Below are positions 1 through 6,785 of a DNA stretch of 64,000 nucleotides, piece by piece. The notes below the pieces were generated by a model. It searched no databases, was not told the origin of the DNA, and was given only the letters and a program-made list of their open reading frames with translations. The stretch's first letter is position 1, and the number at the start of each line of letters is the position of its first letter. Both the position numbers and the translations under genes were made by a program. Source of the stretch: Stenotrophomonas maltophilia (GTDB taxonomy: Bacteria; Pseudomonadota; Gammaproteobacteria; Xanthomonadales; Xanthomonadaceae); NCBI RefSeq assembly GCF_006974125.1, contig NZ_CP037858.1, positions 620,001 through 684,000 on the forward strand, given 5' to 3'.

Positions 1-309
1 ACCGCTGCTGGCGGCCGGCCCACTGATGCCCGCGTTGTTGACCGCGACATGCACACCGCCCAGCTCCTTTACCGTGCGCTGCACCGCCGCCTCGACGGCG
101 GCATCGTCAGTCACGTCCAGCGCGATGCCGATGGCCTGTGCACCGCTGCCCTGCAGCCGTGCCACCGTGGCATCCACTGCGTCCTGTTTCAGGTCCCATA
201 CCGAAACGCGCGCACCGGATGCGGCAAGGGTCTGCGCGGCCGCCAGGCCGATGCCGGATACACCGCCAGTCACGATCGCGGTCTTGCCGGTGAGCTGGTA
301 ATCGATCAT
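1..309 (-). CDS. Short-chain dehydrogenase/reductase (SDR), N-terminal part, cut by window edge
   Basis: About 103 N-terminal residues of a classical SDR oxidoreductase are present. The Rossmann dinucleotide motif TGGVSGIG lies near residues 12-19 and the NNAG motif follows around residue 90, so an NAD(P)-dependent oxidoreductase is well supported; the substrate is unknown because the active-site YxxxK lies outside the window. Two in-frame ATGs exist (315 and 309). The AGGAG ribosome site sits 7 bases before the one at 309 and too close to the one at 315, so 309 was chosen. A MerR/SoxR-like palindrome lies about 125 bp upstream. Confidence 0.9.
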   Translation of the reverse strand, partial: MIDYQLTGKTAIVTGGVSGIGLAAAQTLAASGARVSVWDLKQDAVDATVARLQGSGAQAIGIALDVTDDAAVEAAVQRTVKELGGVHVAVNNAGISGPAASSG

Positions 310-755
310 CTGCATTCTCCTTCTGTGGGGGTATCGATGCGGCGTGTCGCCGCGAACCCCACACGCTACGCCTTCATCCGTGATGACCCGGCAGACAGCG
401 CGTCCACGGCTGATCGTTCCACGCGTAAAACCTCAACTCCAGTTGATGTATGGAATTACGTACGGATATGCATGCAAAACGCTGGCGTATGTTCAGCAGC
501 ATTTTCACTTTGGCCGTAATCGTCAATCGTTTTGACCATCTCGAAATCAAATGCAGATGAATCAAGGCGACAATGGGAAACGTTTCCAGTTTCTTCGACA
601 CACTCATTCCAATCTGGCGTTTCCCCAGCCATCCAGCGTGCCATCGCCACCGCATCGCAGCGGGTCCGCACAGGCCACGACCGGAACTGCATCTGCAATG
701 CAGAGCGCATGGGCGAGGTACTGCCAGCGTCCACCTCCTGCGCACGTGCCGAGCA
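310..755. other. Intergenic region between divergent SDR and AraC genes
   Basis: This 446-bp gap has lower GC than its neighbours and shows no convincing gene. It carries the inverted repeat at 433-446. The rest probably holds the divergent promoters, but no clear -35/-10 pair could be assigned. Confidence 0.6.
433..446 (-). promoter_or_regulatory. MerR/SoxR-like inverted repeat upstream of the SDR gene
   Basis: TCAACT-CC-AGTTGA is a perfect dyad. Read on the minus strand it is followed by GAGGTTTTAC, giving GTTGAGGTTTTAC, which resembles SoxR-family operators (CCTCAAG/CTTGAGG halves placed inside a long promoter spacer). A second site with the same CCTCAAC half lies at 30904-30925. Which regulator binds is inferred only by resemblance. 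Confidence 0.4.
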
Positions 756-1709
756 ATGTCCCGATACTTCACTTTTGCCGATTACCGCCGCTTCGGCCAC
801 CGCCACGGCTTTGACTACCGCGCTGACCCCGAACACCTGCGCGACGACCAGTGGGCGGGCCATGGCGAAGTCAACGAGCAGTTCCTGCGCGGTGGCATGA
901 GCCTGATCGCATCCGACGTCCACAATCGCTTTCCATACGTCGCCACTGCCCAGCAGAGTCCCGGGCTGGCCATCCGCGTGATGCTGCAGGGGCAGGTGGA
1001 TGTACGCATTCCCCGGCGCAGTGGCTTCACCCTGCGCGCGGGCACTGCGATGACCGCGCACCACCGCGAACAGGTCGAAATGACCGGTGCACATCCCGGC
1101 GAAACGCGCATGCGCGGCGTCAGCGTGATGGTACCGGCGGAGATCGATCCGGATCTGTTCCAGCTGCCGCAGCTGCACACGGCGCTCAGCACTCACCTGG
1201 AGTGCCGCCACTGGGCGATTCCGCATACCCTGCTGCCGGTACTGGGCCAGTTGTTCGACAGCCCATGGGAGGACGGCATCGATGCGCTGTGGCGCGAGGG
1301 CGTAGCCCTGCAGCTGCTCGCCGTTGGCCTGCAGGCCGAGGATCTTCAGACCGAACAGGTGCGCACCCTGCGTGCCGGCCAGCGCGAACGGCTGGAGCGC
1401 GTGCGCGCCTACCTGCATGATGACCCAAGCCATGCCCACAGCCTGGTCGAACTGGCGCAGCTGGCCTGCATGAGCCCGAGTTCGCTGCGCCGTCATTTCG
1501 CCCAGCAGTATGGGAGTTCGGTATTCGATTATCTGCATGAGCAGCGCATGCGCCATGCCGAGCAGGGCCTGCGCGAAGACGGCTGGACGGTCGAGCAGGC
1601 CGCCGCCGCCAGTGGTTACCGCCACCCCAGCAACTTTGCCGCTGCATTCCGCAAGCGCTTCGGTCTGGTGCCCAGCCGCTGGCGCACGGGCCCCTCGAAG
1701 GTGGGCTGA
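756..1709 (+). CDS. AraC-family transcriptional regulator
   Basis: A 317-residue regulator with the AraC double helix-turn-helix at about residues 210-311. The second-helix signature runs through AAAASGYRHPSNFAAAFRKRFG, ending in the usual GxxPSxWR tail. The first ~200 residues are a poorly conserved sensory domain, as in PchR-like siderophore or metabolite sensors. The reading frame stays open further upstream, but the extra residues are low-complexity, so the ATG at 756 in front of SRYFTFADY was chosen. It is divergent from the SDR gene, the most likely candidate target. Ligand unknown. Confidence 0.85.
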   Translation: MSRYFTFADYRRFGHRHGFDYRADPEHLRDDQWAGHGEVNEQFLRGGMSLIASDVHNRFPYVATAQQSPGLAIRVMLQGQVDVRIPRRSGFTLRAGTAMTAHHREQVEMTGAHPGETRMRGVSVMVPAEIDPDLFQLPQLHTALSTHLECRHWAIPHTLLPVLGQLFDSPWEDGIDALWREGVALQLLAVGLQAEDLQTEQVRTLRAGQRERLERVRAYLHDDPSHAHSLVELAQLACMSPSSLRRHFAQQYGSSVFDYLHEQRMRHAEQGLREDGWTVEQAAAASGYRHPSNFAAAFRKRFGLVPSRWRTGPSKVG

Positions 1710-1723
1710 AGGCCTGTGCCCTG

Positions 1724-1834
1724 GCAGGTGTCGATCTTGGTCGATCGGCATACCATGGCCCAGCCTTGGTAGGTGTCGACCCTGGTCGACACGCTCCTGC
1801 TTCATCGCGGATACCGGCCAGCGGCCGGCACTAC
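1724..1834. repeat. SMAG/REP palindromic repeats (three copies)
   Basis: A degenerate plus-strand copy lies at 1724-1748, a good GTAGGTGTCGAC...GTCGACACG copy at 1769-1793, and a minus-oriented copy (GTAGTGCCGGCCGCTGGCCGG) at 1812-1834. They separate the ends of two convergent genes, a typical SMAG location where they can act as mRNA 3' hairpins. Confidence 0.8.
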
Positions 1835-1876
1835 CGCAGCCGCCGGGCATCGCGCACCCGGCGGATCTCACCAACC

Positions 1877-3787
1877 TCAGTACACCGGCAGATCGATGTA
1901 GCTCGCCTGCGCCGCGCTATGCCAGACCCGCTGCGTGGCCTTCTGGTAATCGCCCGGCTTGGCCAGGTAGACATTGGGCACGTAGGTCTGCGGGTTGCGG
2001 TCATACAGCGGGAACAGGCTGGACTGCACCTGCACCATCACCCGGTGCCCCTTCTGGAAGGTGTGGTTGGCGTTGGGCAGGTCGAAGCGGTACGGCAGCA
2101 CCTGGTTCGACGCCAGCGGCTTCGGATCGCTGAAGCTCTCGCGGTAGCGGCCGCGGAAGATCGCCAGCGACACTGGCAGCTCGTAGCCCCCCATCTCCGG
2201 CGTGGACGCTTCCTGGTCCGGATACACGTCGATCAGCTTCACCACCCAGTCGCTGTCGGTGCCACTGGTCGAGGCCTGCAAGTGCACCACCGGCGCGCCG
2301 CCGATGCGCAACGGCGCGGTCAGCGGTTCGGTGATGAAGGTCAGCACGTCCGGACGACCATCGACAAAGCGCTGGTCCTTGACCAGCCAGGTGGTCCACA
2401 TGTCGCGGTCACCGAAGCGGACCGGCCGCGGCACGAACGGCACCGGCTTGGCCGGGTCGGACACGTATTCCTCGAAGTCGCCCTCGCCCGCCGCCGGCGC
2501 CTGGAAGGCCAGCTTGCCGCCGGCGCGCAGGTACAGCGGCTTGCTGCTGGCAGCACAGCCCTTGTCACAGCTGCGTGGCCAACCCTTCAAGCGGTCCCAA
2601 TGGTTTTCGCCAGTGTTGTAGATCAGCACCGGCGGCGTATCAGCCTTCGGCGCGCCGTCCACCAGATACTGGTCGAAGAATGGCTTCAGCACATCACGGC
2701 GGAACTGAAGCGCGGTATCGCCATCGAACTTCAGCGCGCCCAGCTCGCTGCCGCTGTAGTTCACCTGGCTGTGCCGCCACGGCCCCATCACCAGGTAATT
2801 GCGGTTGTTGCCGCTGTCGCGCCCTTCCATTGCCTGGTAGGCGTGGTTGGCGCCCCACATGTCCTCCTGGTCCCATAGGCCCTGCAGCCACATGGTCGGG
2901 ACCTTCAACGGTGTCTTCGCCATCACCGCGTCCAGCGCCTGGCCCTGCCAGAAGCCGTCATAGGCCGGGTGCTCGACCAGCTTCTTCCACCAGGTCAGCT
3001 GGTCCACGCCGGTGAAGCGCGCGTAGTCGCCAGCCGAACCGATGCGCAGGAAGGTGCTGTAGTCGTCGTAGCCGAGGCTGGGCAGCGGCGTACCCTTGCC
3101 GCGCTTCTCGGTCTGCATCGCGAAATAGTTGAAGTTGACCTGGCGGAACGCGCCGTAGTTGAGCCAGTCGTCACCCATCCAGCCATCGACCATCGGGCTC
3201 TGCGGTGCCGCCACTTTCAGCGCCGGATGCGGATCGGTCAGTGCCATCACCACGGTGAAGCCCTCGTACGACGAGCCGAGCATGCCGACCTTGCCATTGC
3301 TCTCCGGCACGTTCTTCACCAGCCAGTCGATGGTGTCCCAGGCGTCGGTGGAGTGGTCGACTTTGGTGTTGTTCAACGGCCCGCGCAACGGCCGGGTCAT
3401 CACATAATCGCCTTCGGAGCCGTACTTGCCACGGATGTCCTGGAACACGCGGATGTAACCGCCGTCGACGAACACCTCGTCGCCCTGCGGCAGCAGGTCG
3501 CGCATGCGCGGCGAATCACTGCGGCTGGCGCGGCCAGCGGCATCGTAAGGAGTGCGGGTCAGCAGGATCGGCGCGTTGCGGGCGCCCTTGGGCACCACGA
3601 TCACCGTATACAGCCTGGTGCCATCACGCATCGGCACCATCACCACGCGCTTGTCGTAGTCACGACCGACATCGGGGGCAACGAAGGGCTTGCCGCTGAT
3701 GTCCGGGGTCATCGGCGGGGTATCGGCGGCCAGCACAGTGCTGGACAGGCAAAGGGCAATGGCTACAGCGACGGCACGCACACGCAT
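1877..3787 (-). CDS. CocE/NonD family hydrolase, alpha-amino-acid ester hydrolase type (exported)
   Basis: A 636-residue serine hydrolase. The fold and length match the Xanthomonas alpha-amino-acid ester hydrolases, which hydrolyse amino-acid esters and beta-lactams with an alpha-amino acyl side chain. The nucleophile motif GSSYEG is at 171-176 (Ser173), the acid Asp306 is in GLWDQEDMWG, and His339 is in MGPWRHS. A signal peptide (hydrophobic stretch ending in VLAAD) begins at the ATG at 3787, which has a GGGAGGGG ribosome site. The frame extends upstream, but that part would bury the signal peptide. The C-terminal half is the expected jelly-roll domain. Periplasmic location is inferred; beta-lactam activity is family knowledge, not shown. 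Confidence 0.9.
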   Translation of the reverse strand: MRVRAVAVAIALCLSSTVLAADTPPMTPDISGKPFVAPDVGRDYDKRVVMVPMRDGTRLYTVIVVPKGARNAPILLTRTPYDAAGRASRSDSPRMRDLLPQGDEVFVDGGYIRVFQDIRGKYGSEGDYVMTRPLRGPLNNTKVDHSTDAWDTIDWLVKNVPESNGKVGMLGSSYEGFTVVMALTDPHPALKVAAPQSPMVDGWMGDDWLNYGAFRQVNFNYFAMQTEKRGKGTPLPSLGYDDYSTFLRIGSAGDYARFTGVDQLTWWKKLVEHPAYDGFWQGQALDAVMAKTPLKVPTMWLQGLWDQEDMWGANHAYQAMEGRDSGNNRNYLVMGPWRHSQVNYSGSELGALKFDGDTALQFRRDVLKPFFDQYLVDGAPKADTPPVLIYNTGENHWDRLKGWPRSCDKGCAASSKPLYLRAGGKLAFQAPAAGEGDFEEYVSDPAKPVPFVPRPVRFGDRDMWTTWLVKDQRFVDGRPDVLTFITEPLTAPLRIGGAPVVHLQASTSGTDSDWVVKLIDVYPDQEASTPEMGGYELPVSLAIFRGRYRESFSDPKPLASNQVLPYRFDLPNANHTFQKGHRVMVQVQSSLFPLYDRNPQTYVPNVYLAKPGDYQKATQRVWHSAAQASYIDLPVY

Positions 3788-3915
3788 GGACAACCCCTCC
3801 CGGCAGGAAAGCCTCAAGCCTACTCCTGCCTTGAGCCGTGAGGTGTGTGCGCGCTTTGCATTCTGCGGTGGATGCGGGCAGGACTGATGGCACATGTGCC
3901 TGCCGTGCCTCTGCG

Positions 3916-3936
3916 CTCGCCAGCGGCCGGCACTAC
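3916..3936 (-). repeat. SMAG/REP element (partial)
   Basis: Minus-oriented GTAGTGCCGGCCGCTGGCG-type palindrome lying between the end of the SnoaL-like gene and the start of the ester hydrolase gene. Confidence 0.7.
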
Positions 3937-3939
3937 CGG

Positions 3940-4326
3940 TCAGGCCACCGGCACTTCATGCAGCGCCAGCCAGCGCCAGCGTCCCTGCTCCTGGCGCAGC
4001 ACCGCCAGCGATTCGCGCCATGTGGGCTGGCCGCCATCGACCGAATGGCCTTCGCGATAGCGCAGTACCGCCAGCGGTGACGGCGCCTGGACCGCCTGCA
4101 CGGCCTCGATGGAAATCAGCAGCCCCGGACGCGCGCCATGGCCGCCCTCAAACAGCGCCTGCACAGCCGGCCGATCCAACCGGCGCCCGGCGATGCCGAC
4201 CATGCTGAAGTCCGCGCAGAAATGCGCCATCAGATGATCCAGCGCATCCGCACCCACCTCGGCCCGGAACCAGACCTGTAGTTTGTCATGCAGGTGGTGG
4301 ATTTCATGTTCTGCGGTGGTAGCCAT
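3940..4326 (-). CDS. SnoaL/DUF4440-like small protein
   Basis: A 128-residue protein with the cone-shaped SnoaL/NTF2 pattern: an N-terminal helix (LHDKLQVWFRAEVGADALDHLMAHF), a DFSMVGIAGRRLDRPAV segment and a C-terminal beta sheet ending WRWLALHEV. No catalytic residues can be assigned. Its ATG shares bases with the MFS stop codon (TGATG), so the two genes are translationally coupled and probably functionally linked. The start at 4326 was chosen for that coupling. Confidence 0.75.
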   Translation of the reverse strand: MATTAEHEIHHLHDKLQVWFRAEVGADALDHLMAHFCADFSMVGIAGRRLDRPAVQALFEGGHGARPGLLISIEAVQAVQAPSPLAVLRYREGHSVDGGQPTWRESLAVLRQEQGRWRWLALHEVPVA

Positions 4327-5684
4327 CAAGTGTTCTCCGGTTGCGAAAGGGTGATCCTCTGCGGCCGACGCAGCAACGCCATCGGCAACAGGGTCAGTAC
4401 GGCGGCCAACCCCAGCGCCACGCCGGTGGCGCGGGCAGGCAGCCACTGCATGGCCAAGGCCAGCAGCAACGCAATGGCGGCAGTGCCAAGGCAGAAACTG
4501 AGCTGGCGATTGAGATTCCAGAGAGCGCTGGCATCGCTCAGCGCCTCACCTTCCACGCCATGGAAGGCGAGCGTCTGCGCAGTGCTGCTGCACAGGCTGC
4601 CGCCGGCGCCCATCAGCGCGAACAACAGCGCGGCCAAGGTGAAGGCCGGCTGCGGCAACAGCGCCATCAACAGCAGGCCGCTGGCCTGCAGCAGCATGCC
4701 GGCGCGCAGTACCGTGGCCGGGCCGAAGCGGGCCAGCAGGCGCTTGCTGACCGTGATCGCAATGGCCGAGGCCAGCGCCCAGGGCAGCATCAACGCGCCG
4801 ATGCGTGCCGCGCTGTAACCGGCCTGGTGCAGCTGCAGGGTACTGACCAGCTGACTGCCGATGAATACACCCGGCACTGCCAGATACACCAGCATCGCCA
4901 GCCGCAGCCCACGGTGGGACAACAGCGACCAGCGCAGCAGTGGCTGCGCCTGCCGACGTGCATGCCGCAGGTGGGCCGCCGCCAGCAGCAGTGCGACCAG
5001 CAGCAACACGGCACCTGCGCCACGATGTCCGGACTCGCCCAGCCAGGTCAGCGCCAGCAGCAGCGCGCCCAGCGCCAGCATCGCGGTGGACAGCGCATAG
5101 GCCTGCAGGCGCGGCGCACTGCGCGCGCCATCGGCCGGCATCCAGGCCAGCACCAGGCCGATCGCTACCACCGCCAACGGCAGGCTGGCCCAGAGCACGC
5201 CGCGCCAGGACAACCACTGCACCAGCAGGCCGCCCAACGCGGGCGCCAGCGCCGGCACCAGCAGCGCCACCAGCAGGATGCGCCGGGTCAGCGCGCCACG
5301 CTGCCCGGGCGTGCACTGACGGTAGGCCGCCGCCTGCGCCACCGGAATCAGCAGGCCGCCGGCCAGCCCCTGCAGCAGGCGCCAGCCCAGCAGCCAGCCG
5401 ATCCCCGGTGCTGCGCCGGCCAGCGCAGCGGCAACCGCGAACAACAGCAGCGCCACAAGCAGCAGACGACGCTCGCCACAGCGCGCGGCCAGCCAGGGGG
5501 CCAGCGGAATCACCACGCTCAGGCCCAGCATGTAGGCGGTGCCCACCCAGGCCAGGGTGCTGATGTCAGCGTGCAGTTCCGCGGTCAATGCCGGATAGGC
5601 CACCGTGGCGATGAACATGTTGACCAGGTCCAGGGCGAACACCAGCAGGAAGATCGCCTCATGGCGCAGGCGGGGGGACGGCAT
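4326..5684 (-). CDS. MFS drug-resistance-type transporter (DHA2-like)
   Basis: A 452-residue inner-membrane protein with roughly 12-14 hydrophobic segments. Motif A-like RCGERRLLLVALLLF and motif C-like PALAPALGGLLVQWLSWR fit proton-driven multidrug exporters. It is the first gene of a two-gene unit with the SnoaL-like protein and is divergent from a LysR regulator, the classical arrangement of a regulator-controlled efflux pump. Substrate unknown. Confidence 0.85.
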   Translation of the reverse strand: MPSPRLRHEAIFLLVFALDLVNMFIATVAYPALTAELHADISTLAWVGTAYMLGLSVVIPLAPWLAARCGERRLLLVALLLFAVAAALAGAAPGIGWLLGWRLLQGLAGGLLIPVAQAAAYRQCTPGQRGALTRRILLVALLVPALAPALGGLLVQWLSWRGVLWASLPLAVVAIGLVLAWMPADGARSAPRLQAYALSTAMLALGALLLALTWLGESGHRGAGAVLLLVALLLAAAHLRHARRQAQPLLRWSLLSHRGLRLAMLVYLAVPGVFIGSQLVSTLQLHQAGYSAARIGALMLPWALASAIAITVSKRLLARFGPATVLRAGMLLQASGLLLMALLPQPAFTLAALLFALMGAGGSLCSSTAQTLAFHGVEGEALSDASALWNLNRQLSFCLGTAAIALLLALAMQWLPARATGVALGLAAVLTLLPMALLRRPQRITLSQPENT

Positions 5685-5760
5685 CGGCGGCGCTCCAGCA
5701 GGGAAGCGGCCAGCATGCCGTGCGGGCCTTGTTGGAAAAACACGACAACAACTGCAACAC

Positions 5761-5779
5761 TGTCAAATCTACTTTGACA
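5761..5779. promoter_or_regulatory. LysR-type operator between MFS and LysR genes
   Basis: TGTCAAA-TCTAC-TTTGACA is a perfect 7-5-7 inverted repeat of T-N11-A form, sitting 10 bp in front of the LysR start codon and 76 bp upstream of the divergent MFS start. This is the expected place for the regulator to repress itself and control the pump. Confidence 0.7.
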
Positions 5780-5789
5780 ATGAATTGCC

Positions 5790-6686
5790 ATGGTCAGCCT
5801 CGATCGCTTCGATATCTTCCGGGCCGTGGTCGAGGCCGGCAGCCTGACCGCTGCGGCCGATCGCCTCGGCCTCAGCCGCGCGGTGGTCAGCTTCAACCTG
5901 AAGCGGCTGGAGCAGGAACTGGGCGTGACCCTGCTGTTGCGCAGTACCCGCCACCTGGCCCTGACCGAGGCCGGCGAACAGTTCCTGCAGCACTGCGTGC
6001 AGGCGCTGGATGCCGCACAGGCAGCGATCGATGCCGCGCGCCGCGACCAGCATCAGCTGCAGGGCGTACTGCGCCTGACCACTACGCCGGAATACGCGCA
6101 GCTGCGCCTGATCGCAGCGCTGGAGGCCTTCCGTGCCCGGCATCCGGCCCTGCAGCTGCACCTGTCGACTTCACCGGCACCGGCCGACCTGATTCCCGAA
6201 CGCTTCGATCTGGCGATCCGCCTCGGCCGCCTGCCAGATTCGGGCCTGCACGCCAGTGAACTGGAGCGCCACCCGCTGTGCGCGGTGGCGGCTCCGTCCC
6301 TGCTGGCGCGCCTACCCTCCGCCGAGGCGGCCGATGATCCTGTACAGCTGGGAACCCTGCCCCGCCTGGGCTACCCGCGTCTGGCCGATGTGCCGGTGGT
6401 GGCACCGGATGGCAGCGACGCCCTGTTTGCCACCAACCCGGGCAACGCGGTGGTGCGCGTGGATGGCGCCAGCAGCCTGCGCGCTTTCGCTGTGGCCGGC
6501 GCCGGGGTCACCGTGCTGCCACGCTGGCTGATCGAGGACGACCTGGCCCAGGGTCGCCTGCGGCCGGTACTGCGCCAGCACCGCTTCCCGCAGCAGAGCG
6601 TGTACGCGGTCTACCCGCACAGTACGCAGCCCTCACCAAAGGTGCGGCAGCTGATTGATTTCCTGCGCGACCGGTTCGCCACATAA
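5790..6686 (+). CDS. LysR-family transcriptional regulator
   Basis: A 298-residue LTTR: N-terminal winged helix-turn-helix (residues ~3-60, LTAAADRLGLSRAVVSFNLKRLEQELGVTLL) and a type 2 periplasmic-binding-like effector domain. It is divergent from the MFS/SnoaL pair with a perfect dyad in the shared promoter. Its TAA stop is part of the long palindrome that follows. Effector unknown. Confidence 0.9.
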   Translation: MVSLDRFDIFRAVVEAGSLTAAADRLGLSRAVVSFNLKRLEQELGVTLLLRSTRHLALTEAGEQFLQHCVQALDAAQAAIDAARRDQHQLQGVLRLTTTPEYAQLRLIAALEAFRARHPALQLHLSTSPAPADLIPERFDLAIRLGRLPDSGLHASELERHPLCAVAAPSLLARLPSAEAADDPVQLGTLPRLGYPRLADVPVVAPDGSDALFATNPGNAVVRVDGASSLRAFAVAGAGVTVLPRWLIEDDLAQGRLRPVLRQHRFPQQSVYAVYPHSTQPSPKVRQLIDFLRDRFAT

Positions 6687-6750
6687 AAAGGGGACGGAGG
6701 GGATTAAGTCGTTTATGCATAAACGACTTAATCCCCTCCGTCCCCTTTTT
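6685..6750. repeat. Perfect 66-bp palindrome
   Basis: Two exact 33-bp arms meet at a central ATGCAT (6715-6720). The arm reads AAAAAGGGGACGGAGGGGAT then TAAGTCGTTTATG. The structure starts inside the LysR stop codon and ends in a T run, so the transcript would form a very strong hairpin usable as a terminator from either side. The GGGGACGGAGG arm resembles ends of REP elements linked to RAYT transposases; that link is from memory and needs a genome search. Confidence 0.85.
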
Positions 6751-6752
6751 CA

Positions 6753-6777
6753 GACACGGCCCTGTGCGGGCCGTGTC
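6753..6777 (-). terminator. Hairpin after the GH3 gene
   Basis: GACACGGCCC-TGTGC-GGGCCGTGTC is a perfect 10-bp stem just downstream of the GH3 stop codon. It lacks a long T run in the GH3 direction, so it may act together with the adjacent 66-bp palindrome. Confidence 0.5.
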
Positions 6778-6785
6778 TTCAGGCA

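Noticed and set aside
4341..5777. A 478-codon plus-strand open frame rich in Gln and Arg
   Set aside because: Antisense shadow of the MFS transporter; low-complexity residues and no ribosome site.
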